Of a stretch of 64,000 nt of DNA, positions 54,956-64,000 are shown piece by piece (position 1 is the stretch's first letter; each line of letters begins with the position of its first letter). The stretch spans positions 13,826,001-13,890,000 of the forward strand of contig NC_085124.1 in the NCBI RefSeq assembly GCF_030269925.1. Direction: 5' to 3'. The notes under the pieces were generated by a model. It was not told the DNA's origin and ran no database searches. It worked only from the letters and a program-made list of their open reading frames with translations. Both the position numbers and the translations under genes were made by a program. This DNA is from Bombyx mori (taxonomy: Eukaryota; Arthropoda; Insecta; Lepidoptera; Bombycidae).

Positions 54956-55366
54956 GCAGAACTAGCGTGCGTGTTCCCAGTACACCCTCACACCGATAAT
55001 AATTCACGAACGAATAATTCACGCTAATTCACGAGCTAAGCATCTTAATTATTATTGAGGATCGATTCGCATTTCAGCATGAAGTAACAATAACAATCGT
55101 TATATTTTCATCATCTAATAAATACTAATTCCTCAAATAGAATTCCTCGAATACTCGTGGAACAAGATTAAAAATATATATTGTTTGTGGCTTCTTTTGT
55201 TATTCTCCGTTCGTGCATTGTTTGCGCTATTGAAGTTGAGTTTTGTTATTGTTAATCCCTTGAAGAAGGCTTCTCTCTTGCTATATATCACTCGAGCACG
55301 AAAAATAATGCGCTAGTTTAGAAAAAAAAATGTATTTCTATTGTGGCTTCACTATTATCTTTATCT
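54956..55366. other. Unassigned
   Basis: Nothing recognised. Confidence 0.5.
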
Positions 55367-55660
55367 TCTATGAATGTATATAAAAATGAATTGCTGTTCG
55401 TTAATCTCGCTAAAACTCGAGAACGGCTGGACCGATTTGGCTGAATTTGGTCTTGAATTATTTGTGGAAGTTCATAGGAGGTTTAAAAGGTAAATAAATA
55501 TGAAAATGCTCGGAATTAAATAAAAATAACAGTTTTGTTTTTCCTTTGATGTGTCCCCCGTCGGACGGATTCCTTTTGTTTGTTTTAAGTTTATTTTATA
55601 CAAAAGTTTAGGTCTTTTATTTATCGATTGAGACACTGCGAAGTCTGCCGGGTCAGTTAG
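55367..55660 (+). mobile_element. Helitron HEL-3
   Basis: Starts TCTATGAATGTATATAAAAA, has CGAGAACGGCTGGACCGATT, ends CCGGGTCAGTTAG (CTAG mutated to TTAG) before T. The same family is at 60084-60365 in reverse. Confidence 0.8.
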
Positions 55661-55963
55661 TACTAAATATAAAAAGTCCAGAATAAATTTACAATTGCTT
55701 GTGTTCTTCGTTTTCTCGAATTTCAAACACATCCGTAAGTATTTACCGAATAGTCCGATATAGTTAAGTACTTCTAATTTAAACAGCCGCAAATGTTTTA
55801 AACAATTTGGGTCCGATGTACTATACTTGCTTGGAGCGCATGCTTGATTACATTCCTGCCCGGGGTCCACGGTGGTCACTCTATCGACTAGCCTGCTTGG
55901 TCTACCGACGTTTTCACAGGCTTCGACAGATTCTGATGTACATCTACAGTACACTGCACACAA
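55661..55963 (-). CDS. Unidentified Cys-containing ORF (doubtful)
   Basis: Minus-strand open frame of ~100 codons upstream of the Helitron, continuing through it to 55472. The part outside the Helitron reads 'MCAVYCRCTSESVEACENVG' and 'TVDPGQECNQACAPSKYSTS', with eight Cys in its first ~55 residues, then a hydrophobic/basic stretch. No family recognised. The DNA is single-copy here and less AT-rich than its surroundings. A plus-strand ORF overlaps (55807-56043), so chance is possible. No splice evidence. Confidence 0.2.
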
Positions 55964-56119
55964 AATGTCACGTAGCCGGAAAATTTCTTACTAATTCATT
56001 ACTTTTACTTACTGTACATTTACTTACCTTATTAATAATATAGAAGACCTCATTTCATCATTGGTATTAAGGAAATGCACTGAAGAATTTTGAATGAAAT
56101 TATTTTTTGGAAATTATTT

Positions 56120-56369
56120 TTTAGACTTTTTTGGAATATTCTCGATGATTCTAGGGATGTGGTATTATAGGCTATAAAAGTATTGCAGAGATGGCATGCA
56201 GTCAGTTAGTAATCGAAACTACTCGAAGCGAAACAGCGAACGGATCATCCGAAGCGAAGCCGAAGAAGCGAATTGAGAGTTTTAATTTGTGAAGTGTTCT
56301 AAGCGCTAATACAGTGTTAACTTGTGAATCGATAGAGTTTTTATTTATCCCGAACTCCAGCGCGTAACA
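56120..56369 (+). mobile_element. LTR fragment, copy 3
   Basis: GATTCTAGGGATGTGG, TATAAAAG box (56174), CAGTTAGTAATCG start-site region, CGAAGCGAAACAGCGAACGG, end CGCGTAACA. Sense strand of the family at 37171 and 44175; the upstream part is lost or diverged. Confidence 0.72.
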
Positions 56370-56381
56370 CTATCACTCTTT

Positions 56382-56470
56382 CATCATCATCATTATCCTG
56401 CCCTTTTCCCAGTCACCTGGGGTCGGCGCAACATGTTTTCTCCTTCCATACTCTTCTATCATATACCATT
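56382..56470 (-). mobile_element. RTE LINE 3' scrap with 15-bp target duplication
   Basis: 89 bp between perfect direct repeats ACACTATCACTCTTT (56367-56381 and 56471-56485). On minus it reads to GCGCCGACCCCAGGTGACTG and ends in ATGATGATG. Same 3' end as the relic at 4350-4740. It landed on the last three bases of the LTR. Confidence 0.88.
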
Positions 56471-56485
56471 ACACTATCACTCTTT

Positions 56486-56906
56486 ACACAACAGAATTCA
56501 TGTATATAGATTAAAGATCTGTTCATTCTTGAACTACGCTGTTGAGATCGTGAGAAATAACAAGTAAATTGAAGTGGTGAGTCCGTTTTGTGTACCAATT
56601 GTGCCAAGTGACGTTCATTGTATTCTAGTTCTGTTCGATCGAACTCCAACGACAGTCTTTTGTTAATTCACAAGCGTTCTCCGCTCGTTATCATCACAGG
56701 AAGTACAACGTACTGTTGAAGAATTCGTTTAGAAAAAGTCGTAGGCTCTAATAAAACGTGAAAAAATGTGTTCGAAAAATATAATTAACGCACATAAAAT
56801 TCTCAATTAACCGAAGCGACTTTGTAAGTTAATACAACTGGATTTTTTTCAGGGCATTTAATATCAATAATCATTTCAAAAGACATTCTTTGTTCACAGT
56901 TCGTGA
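56486..56906. other. Unassigned
   Basis: Nothing recognised. Confidence 0.5.
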
Positions 56907-57020
56907 TTTTTTTTTATTGCCCTTGTAAGCAGATAAGCACACGGCCCACCCGATGGTGGGTGGTTACCGTCGCCAATGGAGTTCAGCAATGCCAGGGGCA
57001 GAGCCATCCGCTACCTACCT
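56907..57020 (-). mobile_element. LINE-C 3' end fragment
   Basis: Poly-T, TTGCCCTTGTAAGCAGATAAG, GCAATGCCAGGGGCAGAGCC. Confidence 0.87.
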
Positions 57021-57906
57021 ATGTACATCAGATAGACAAAAAATTGCGTGTTTTGCTTTAAAACTGCGAACAACCAGGTATAATAAGTATTTGAAGAGTT
57101 TTCGAAATCACAAAAAGAAAACTATTGTGTATGTGTAGATTATATAACATTTTCTATTGTTTTCTTTCGTTTTCGGGTAAACTATAATAATTCCAAAGTA
57201 ATTTAATTGAGAATTCTAATATCAATTTCACTACTAAAGAGTTTAGCTGTTAAATTAAAGAAAAACCCGCGCCAACTTATATAATTTGGTTGAACACGAT
57301 AATTTAATCACATCTCAGACTGAGCATTTATGACATCATTTGTGTGTTTAGCTTGACATTATTAGAATTATCTGATTTCTTGAGTGATTTATAATGTAAT
57401 TTCAGTAGGCGGCGCGGCGGCTTGTCTATGCCCTTGACATTGTTGAAATTCATAAAACACTTGTCCGGCAGCAATGGAAATAAAAAGAACTACTTTCGAT
57501 TTGCAGGCTAGGACTGTTTTTTTTTTAATTTTATTTTTTTATTATCAACATAGAAGTAGAAACACAATCATAACTTGCATCTGTGCTTGAACTAGGCGAT
57601 AAAACCTGTATCTCAAGCAGCTCCTCGTACAAAGAATACAACAGCTTTACTTCAGATGCAAAAAAAATGAAAATTAATAGACAAGAATTAAACTGAAATT
57701 CATGGATTGCATAAAAGTGACAAAATGTGAGCTTAAAAATATAAAAATTAACAAAAAATATTTAAATGAATCTATTATTGTACCCTCTGTGTGTAATGAG
57801 TCTGAGCATGAGTGAGTGTAAGAGGGTGTCTGTGGGTGTAATCAAAAACAAAATTTCAGTGTCCTCATAGTTGAAATTAAGCAACCAATGTTTATATTGA
57901 AACTGA
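57021..57906. other. Mostly unassigned
   Basis: 57403-57486 (+) is a decayed LINE-C piece (GGCGGCTTGTCTATGCCCTT, TTGTTGAAATTCAT). The rest is unknown. Confidence 0.45.
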
Positions 57907-58103
57907 TTTTTTTGATCTCCTACCTATTCTAGCAACCTCGAGGTATTATACTTGATTCGCCGGGCGATTAAGTGAGCTCACGGAGCTCTAACCTGACGAA
58001 TTAGCTAATACTAGCCCTAGCAAGAGCCGTGCTTCGAAGAATCTACTACACAGTCAGAAACGCGACCCACTGAGAAGATCCGACGAGAAACTCATTGGGC
58101 AAA
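57907..58103 (-). mobile_element. LINE-B 3' end
   Basis: Poly-T, CTCCTACCTATTCTAGC, CTAGCCCTAGCAAGAGCC, hairpin region CTGAGAAGATCCGACGAG. Confidence 0.85.
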
Positions 58104-58152
58104 CTGAGACTTTGTTTCATGTCTATATAAAAAAATAGATATATTTTTTGAT

Positions 58153-58381
58153 ATAGCGACCCGCCCTCGCTTCGCTTCGGAAGCTGTAATTTATTATTGA
58201 TTTCTTCACTATTTAATGGATGTTATTATACATATAAACCTTTCTCTTCAATCACTCTATTTATTAAAAAAAACCGCATCAAAATATATTAATAAAAAAT
58301 ATGTTGCGTAGTTTTAAAGATTTAAGCATACATAGGGATATAGGGACAGAGAAAGCGACTTTGTTTTATACTATGTAGTGA
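58153..58381 (-). mobile_element. Helitron HEL-2, unbroken copy
   Basis: GCGACCCGCCCTCGC..TTCGG at the 3' end (CTAG decayed to CTAT), TTTATACTATGTAGTGA at the 5' end. Shows the empty site AAACCTTTCTCTTCAATC of the LINE-D insertion in the 22-kb copy. Confidence 0.83.
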
Positions 58382-58503
58382 AGAGCTAATAAACAAAACT
58401 CAGTATTTTTAATTAGCACGATAATGTTAATGTAGATGTTATTGTTACTGTCATTCTGTAGTACAAAACTTTAACTAAGCTTGTTATTAAACGATTTCTT
58501 TTC

Positions 58504-58743
58504 TTTTTTTATTGTTTAAGTTGCTGGACGAGCTCACAGCTCACCTGGTTGTTAAGTGGTTCTTCGAAACCATAGACATCTAAAACGTAAATACCGCCGC
58601 CCACATTGAAATATAAGTTCTAAGGTCTCAGTGTAGTTACAACGGCTGCCTCACCCTTCAAATCGAAACGCATTACTACTTCACGGTAGAAATAGGGTGG
58701 TGGTACCTACCCGTGCGGACTCACAAGAGGTCCTACCACCAGT
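58504..58743 (-). mobile_element. SINE-A
   Basis: Poly-T to CCTACCACCAGTA; moderately diverged. Confidence 0.9.
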
Positions 58744-59667
58744 AAACAAATTAGAAAAGCTACTAGTAAAAAAATTCATAGAACAAACGAAGGATTCACT
58801 TCCTAACGTATCCGGGTCTTATGAATTTTTAGTGCTGCTTTAAGAAAATGCATTTAAATCGACGAATTTAAACCCTCGTTTCACGGCCTTCCCTCGTTTT
58901 ATGGAGCGTTAATTATGTTACAAATCGTGTTATTATTTTCAGACCTCCGATTTTACAGCAGTATTTAAGTAGGTATTTGTTTGTCATTTGCTTACGATCA
59001 GCTTTGTTAATGAAATTAAGAGATAATATTCGACGAGATTACCTTTCTTAATAGCTTTATTGCTATCATTTTAACTAAAAGTAGAAAATAATGTTGTTTT
59101 TTTTTTGAAGATGTATGGCCCGGTAACTAGACTATTAAGCCAAAATTAATTGGCGTTTAGTAATTATAAATTATATTGTGAATGCGCTTTTTTTTTAACT
59201 GCTCAGACCATAATCATTCTAGGACCCTATTTAAAATCCTATAGTGACAACTGACCAACACGATTTGTTCCTAAGAACGTCCAGCCCTTTCTGCGCTGTT
59301 GCGGAAAATTGTTTTTCTTGTTGTTATTTGAAAAGGGCCTTTTGCCGAAACAATTTATTTTATTGTTTGAATGGCATTTGAATTCGTTCTTTTCAGCGGG
59401 AATTCACGATTACCTTTGAAATAAGGTTAATAAAAAGGATTAATTCTGTTAAAAACAGTTGGGTGGCGTAGGCTCAATTGCTTAATCTTTGTCCTAATGT
59501 ATTCTGTACCAAATATGAAATGTCGCATCGTTACATATCTATCGGTTTTCTCAATCAATTAACCCAGTACAGAAAAGTTACAATTCAATTACAGTCCAGT
59601 GTTATAAAAATAATGATTACTCTATATAACTCATTAAGAAATAATAATAAGGAATAATATAGTTTAA
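58744..59667. other. Unassigned
   Basis: Nothing recognised. Confidence 0.5.
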
Positions 59668-59747
59668 TTAAAATCGAACCTACAAAATGATAATTACCGT
59701 AATTATATTTAAAATCGAACCTACAAAATGGTAATTACCGTAATTAT
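59668..59747. repeat. 40-bp tandem duplication
   Basis: AAAATCGAACCTACAAAATG.TAATTACCGTAATTATAT occurs twice in a row with one G/A difference and small edge changes. Confidence 0.9.
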
Positions 59748-59815
59748 ATCGACGCTTGAAAAACAAAAAGTTCACGCATTGTCGCTTAGTCACGTTTGCC
59801 TTTCAAGCGTCGATA
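59747..59815. repeat. Perfect 15-bp inverted repeat
   Basis: TATCGACGCTTGAAA and its exact complement TTTCAAGCGTCGATA separated by 39 bp; could be a very short MITE or an extruding hairpin. Confidence 0.9.
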
Positions 59816-60030
59816 ATATGGTTATTGTGGTCATAGGGCATCTCTAAGCCGGCACGGGTAGGTACCACTCCCTGTCTATTTGCACTGATAAGCAGTTGAA
59901 CGTTCCGCTTCGAAGAGTGAGAAAGCTGTTTAACTATGCAGCAATTGACACTTAGATTCCATGCCAAGATGGGAGATAGCAGTACCATTGTCACATTCGT
60001 GGTTTCCAGTACTCAATAAAGACCGAATGG
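59816..60030 (+). mobile_element. Very old SINE-A
   Basis: CCGGCACGGGTAGGTACCAC, TAAGCAGTTGAACGTTCCGC and CATTGTCACATTCGTGG follow the SINE-A order at low identity. Confidence 0.55.
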
Positions 60031-60083
60031 ACAATATGTTTGCTCAATTGTCTATGAAATGAAAAATACTCATTTATAGATAA

Positions 60084-60365
60084 CTAGCTGACCCGGCAAA
60101 CTTCGTAGTGTCTCAATCGATAAATAAAAGACCTAAGCTTTTGTATAAAATAAACTTACAACAAACAAAACTAATCCGTTCGACGGGGGACACATCAAAA
60201 TTGTTATTTTTGTTTAATTCCAAGTGTTTTCATATTTTAAACCTTTTAAACCTTCCCTGGACTTCTACGAATAATTCAAGACCAAAATTAGGCAAATCGG
60301 TCCAGCCGTTCTCGAGTTTTAGCGAGACTAACGAACAGCAATTCATTTTTAGGTATATATATAGA
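60084..60365 (-). mobile_element. Helitron HEL-3, complete
   Basis: 3' end CCGGGTCAGCTAG at 60084 before T on minus; 5' end TCTATATATATACC at 60365. It shares its 5' boundary with the next Helitron without spacer. Confidence 0.83.
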
Positions 60366-60561
60366 CTAGCGACCCGCCCTCGCTTCACTTCGGAAACATT
60401 AAAACACACATGAAACCAAAAAAAAAAAATTAAAAAAAAGTAGCCTATGTTCATCAGGGACAATGTCGGCTTCTAATAGAAAAATAATTTTTCAAATCGG
60501 TCCAGTAGTTTCGGAGCCTATTCGAAACAAACAAACAAACAAATCTTTCCTCTTTATAATA

Positions 60562-62158
60562 AACTACTCAAAACAAAATAGGGCCCACTTTAAGATAATC
60601 TCGAATTTCGTCTAAAAAAAATTGTTGGGTAGTAAATAGTGAAGTAAAACATTTCGAAGTATTGTTGACATGTTTATCTAACGTTATCAATGTTTCAAGT
60701 CATGAATTCAATGGTGTGTAGACAAAAAAAGAGAAGTACCTACTCCAAAAAACATTTATTACTCAAATTCTCAGTCACTTGTACCCTAAGTCATATTCTG
60801 AGTGTTACAGTCGCACGTCTACTTTTTTCATTTTGAGTTGATTTCGGTGTTACTCGCGATCATTATGCCTGGTTCTCGGTGTCATATGGATGTGGAAACA
60901 GCAACAAGAGCAGTGTTTATGCTTTAGGAGGGAGAATCTCAGAGATCAGTGGCAAGACGTCTTGGTGTGTCGCGACGAGCTATTCGAAACGCGTGGGAAA
61001 GTTTTTTAGAGACAGGTAGTATCACGAGGAGACCTGGATCAGGACGAGCGCGAGCTACAACCGTCCAGGAAGACCGGTATATCAGACTGACTGCACGTCG
61101 AGAGCGTACGATTCCCGCCCGCGTCTTACAAAATCGACTGCGGCAATCGACTTGCACACGAATCGGTGATCAAACCATTCGAAATCGGCTCCATGAAGAC
61201 GGACAACGTTCCAGATTTCGTGTTATTCGTCTAAAATTGACAAGAGCGCATCGTGCAGCACGTTTGAGGTTTGCTCGCGAGCATGCGAAGTGGACAATGG
61301 ACAACTGGAGAAATATACTCTTTACGGACAAAGTAAAGTGAAGTTTTTCTGCGATGATCGTCGAGTGCGCGTGTGGAGAAGAGAAGGAGAACATTTTTCA
61401 GAACCTTGCATACGCGAAAGGGATCGTTTTGGAGGTCCAAATGTTATGGTGTGGGCTGGAATAAGCTTGCTCGGTAAAACTGAGCTGGTAATTCTGGAAG
61501 AAGGCTCCATAACCGCCTCCCGGTATGTCAATCGAATAATTTGGCCCCATGTCATCCCATTTTCACAAAGAGTGGGTGAAAACTTCGTCTTTATGCAAGA
61601 CAATGCTCGCCCGCATACAGCGCGAACAACACAGAGAGCTTTCTCTGAAGCCAATATCACGGTTTTACCATGGCCGGCCATGAATCCCGATGTTAACCCT
61701 ATTGAACATTTATGGGACCAATTGAAAAAAAGCCTCAAACCGAACTTCAGTAATGTGACTAATCGACAAGAGCTCATAAACGCCCTAAAATTGTGTTGGG
61801 AGCGAATACCCGAGGAAAACATCACCCATTCGATTGAAAGTGTCCCAGACAGATTCAGAGAGTGCATATGGAATAGAGGAGTACCTACTCGCTATTAAGC
61901 ACCATCAAACTCATTGATTTAGTCAATAATAAAAATCAAAATCAAACTTTACTTAAATCAATAATTTCTGTCAACTTTCCTAAAAACTGTAAATTTTGAC
62001 TAAAGTCCATAAAATTATCAAAACTTACTCTTGTTAATATTCACACACTTTCGAAAACCTTAATTTATTCATTCCTAATCATAAAAACTGAAAAAAGAAA
62101 AAGAATCTGTAAAATTCATTTATAAAACATGGTGGGCCCTATTTTGTTTTGAGTAGTT
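60562..62158 (+). mobile_element. Tc1-type DNA transposon, 1597 bp
   Basis: Perfect 27-bp terminal inverted repeats beginning AACTACTCAAAACAAAATAG, flanked by TA duplicates (60560-60561 and 62159-62160). One transposase gene on plus, inactivated. Length and structure match complete Tc1 family elements. Excision at TA restores the Helitron sequence CTTTATAATATTAGTATAGA. Confidence 0.93.
60865..61898 (+). pseudogene. Tc1-like transposase, one stop and one frameshift
   Basis: Starts ATG at 60865 ('MPGSRCHMDVETATRAVFML'). A TAG at 60925-60927 replaces what is a Gln or similar residue in the helix-turn-helix. The frame resumes with 'VARRLGVSRRAIRNAWESF' (paired-type HTH), then 'RRPGSGR', a GRPR-like basic motif between the two DNA-binding subdomains. 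At about 61332, just after the first catalytic Asp ('ILFTD'), one base is missing and the frame moves to the one ending at 61898. There the second Asp is in 'FMQDNARPHTA' and the Glu in 'NPIEHLWD', 34 residues apart: the DD34E signature of Tc1. All three catalytic residues survive; only two point lesions separate it from an intact gene of about 344 codons. So the insertion is recent. The terminal repeats are perfect, so it could be mobilised in trans. Known function of the family: cut-and-paste at TA sites. Confidence 0.93.
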
Positions 62159-62170
62159 TATTAGTATAGA

Positions 62171-62591
62171 TAGATTATAATATATAAGATAGAAGATAAA
62201 AAAATATTATAACGTTCGCAAAACTAATCCAATATACTGTGTAATGTGAAAACAGCTATGTAGTTGGACATATTAAGTAGTAGAAGTGTAAGAAGATTAA
62301 TTTATTTAGATTGAACTTGCTGGAATAAAATCAAATGACTTACAAGCGCCTTAAACACGTTTAGGAGCAAAGTTTGTTACTACTCGAAGTACTAAATATT
62401 TAGTACAGGCGTTTTTTATAAAAGCTGGGTCGGTGACAAACTCTAGAAAAAGAATTTGATCATACCTATGAATAAAATATGTAAGTGCTACCAATAAATA
62501 AATGAAAATATATCTTAAATATGAGTTTAGTACACATGATTTCTATCTGTAATCTATCTATTCTAAAAACACATGAATATTGTTGTCTATT
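62171..62591. other. Unassigned
   Basis: Nothing recognised. Confidence 0.5.
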
Positions 62592-62683
62592 TGTCGTGGG
62601 TTCGATTCGCACATCAGGCAAAACATTCGTGTGATAAACAAGTTTACTTGCTCTGTGTCTGGGTGTTTATTATATAATTATGT
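62592..62683 (+). mobile_element. tRNA-derived SINE fragment
   Basis: GTGGGTTCGATTCGCACATC contains a B box (GGTTCGATTC) followed by GTGTCTGGGTGTTTATTATA, typical of another lepidopteran tRNA-derived SINE. The A-box half is missing. Confidence 0.65.
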
Positions 62684-63067
62684 ATGACTTTTTGGCGGGA
62701 ACGTGAGGAGTAAAGTTATTTTATTTTGTCAATTTAGTGTTTCTTCAGGTTTAAATGTGAAATAACGGTTGTTTATTAATTGTTTAACTGTCAAAGTGCA
62801 CAAATGTGGGAAAACGAAACAAAGCCGCTGGACGTAGCTTCTCGAGATCCTCCAAAAAGTCCACTGAAAAATCTCAGTAAATGACCACCATTTTACAGAG
62901 ATTATATTTCATCCCATTTCATTTACTTTCATCTCAGTAGATTATAGTCTCAAACTAATCATCTTCATTTCATTTCACTCTATATTATCATTTTTCATAA
63001 AAATAAGAATATAAATTAAAATAAGACATGACCTAAAGGTCTAAGTTACCAGGTCATAAAATCCCTT
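62684..63067 (-). repeat. Repeat family I, copy 2
   Basis: Reverse complement of 15124-15556. It begins exactly where the SINE fragment ends (ATGACTTTTTGGCGGG). Confidence 0.65.
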
Positions 63068-63520
63068 AAAAAAATATATGTATGTATACATTTAAACGTA
63101 TACAAGCATGTCAGTCTCTGGTAATCAAAACACATGGAATCCTAATTTTGGCCGGATAATCGCGCACGGTTCCCAGCTACCTATCTGTTTTTTGGAATGA
63201 GTCAGAGGATCTCTTGATGCGATAGTTAAGAAAACTCCGATCAAAAAGTGAAATAATATATTATTAATGTAAAATTGCGAAGAATATAATTAGTGTAAAA
63301 ATGACTAATGGATCTCATCTTTAATATATATTATATCAATGTTGCTTCTTTGTTCAAACCATAGACCTATATAGTACTTCAGTGGTTCAAACTGTAAACT
63401 GAAAAATTCTTACCAAAGAATTTTGTTATGCCATTACTTATAAAGTAGTACTCATATTTATCCAAAATAAATAGTTATTCTTTGCTTATAACAATGCTTG
63501 ATTTTTATACAAATATGTTT
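63068..63520. other. Unassigned
   Basis: Nothing recognised. Confidence 0.5.
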
Positions 63521-63715
63521 ATACCTACATTTCTGCCAATAGTCTCGAGAGGGCTATTCTGGCCTCACTCTGACTGATGGACAAACTCTCGGAGCTCGAT
63601 CTGAAAGGGTTTGCTAACATCTACCCTAAAAACGGCATTGTTTTTCTGCATTGAATCGGAATCACGACCCACTAAGAATATACCGCCAATAACTCAACGG
63701 TATGCGGGAACAGTA
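63521..63715 (-). mobile_element. Decayed LINE-B 3' end
   Basis: CCTACATTTCTGCC, GGGCTATTCTGGCC, TCACGACCCACTAAGAATAT; old copy. Confidence 0.65.
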
Positions 63716-64000
63716 GCTATATCTCTAGTTTGAGGCTTTAATGATCTCATACAGTCAGAGCACTAAAAACACCTGAAACACGTTTTAAATTTGTAAAAAA
63801 TGATGTTTAAAACTATGAAAATTACAACCGGTTTGAAGGTTGACAACACTAGCCTTTTCGCCTCATCAGTATTCAGGGCAACAATGAATACGTCGGCAAC
63901 TCAATCTGGCCCTATCCAAAAATGTTGCTACAGTAAAAAATAACCAATAAATACTGTTAAAGGTGAAACCCTTATAATTCATGTCTAGATGTGGGTGACG
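63716..64000. other. Unassigned; possible SINE-A start at the edge
   Basis: The last ~50 bp (GGTGAAACCCTTATAATTCATG, GTGGGTGACG) could be a decayed SINE-A running off the window. Confidence 0.3.

Larger units (their letters stand above)
60366..62170 (-). mobile_element. Helitron HEL-4/HEL-2 hybrid, split by Tc1
   Basis: The 3' end is CTAG at 60366 with the HEL-2-type GCGACCCGCCCTCGC hairpin; the 5' part is HEL-4-type (ACAAACAAACAAATCTTTCC, TTAGTATAGA with TC start at 62170 after A). So it has a HEL-4 head and a HEL-2 tail. A Tc1 element interrupts it 10 bp from the 5' end. Confidence 0.82.

Noticed and set aside
1..64000. CRISPR-like or prokaryotic defence system
   Set aside because: The regular short repeats are satellites and SINEs; splice sites, Helitrons, Tc1 and LINEs show an insect genome. 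No direct repeat/spacer array exists.
36864..64000. Search for the second globin exon (phase-2 start followed by the CD1 Phe region)
   Set aside because: No convincing acceptor plus coding block found by eye; a profile search is needed to exclude it.

Overview
Eukaryotic, AT-rich, repeat-dense nuclear DNA. The repeats point to a lepidopteran, most likely the silkworm lineage (Bombyx). The key evidence is a roughly 250-bp SINE tail present about twenty times, a tRNA-Arg-like SINE head, several Helitron families with TC...CTAG ends, and Jockey-, R1- and RTE-type non-LTR retrotransposon remnants. The species call rests on recognising these families, not on a database search. No operon, CRISPR array, rRNA or intact tRNA gene is visible.

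Host gene content is almost nil. The one convincing host exon is 36296-36699 (+). It encodes the N-terminus of a globin X-like protein: Met-Gly-Cys lipidation signal, helix A with its Trp, and helix B ending at a phase-2 splice donor at the classical globin B12 intron position. I cannot find the next globin exon in the 27 kb downstream. The window is therefore probably a giant first coding intron plus upstream DNA, or the exon is an orphan.

Everything else that can be named is mobile DNA. 0-3 kb: a Helitron end, a palindromic MITE and an R1-clade LINE 3' end with 11-bp target duplications. 3-20 kb: scattered SINE/LINE tails, an RTE relic, a complete short Helitron (14322-14723) and two near-identical copies of an unknown 366-bp repeat. 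20.5-24 kb: a LINE 3' end, a 627-bp TATAC satellite and a Helitron split by a Jockey-clade LINE carrying the reverse transcriptase core. 27-29 kb: another LINE with a pentanucleotide tail, then a Helitron. 31-35 kb: a MITE split by a SINE, and a Helitron. 37-40 kb: a solo LTR, a Jockey fragment, and a Tigger/pogo transposon with TA target sites and a LINE nested in it. 40-53 kb: composite SINEs, piggyBac-like TTAA MITEs, a second solo LTR and four copies of a GGAACG-ended element (33-53 kb). 55-62 kb: an LTR piece with an RTE tail inserted at its end, then two abutting Helitrons, the second split by a 1.6-kb Tc1 element with two lesions in its transposase.

I label repeat families by letter so copies can be cross-referenced. 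SINE-A is the ~250-bp tail unit (probably Bm1-like). LINE-B and LINE-D are related Jockey-type 3' ends. LINE-C has a tail reading GGCAGACGAGCATACGGCC or its complement. HEL-1 to HEL-4 are Helitron families. F, G, I, J, M and P are unnamed families. Boundaries without target duplications are good to about 10-20 bp.
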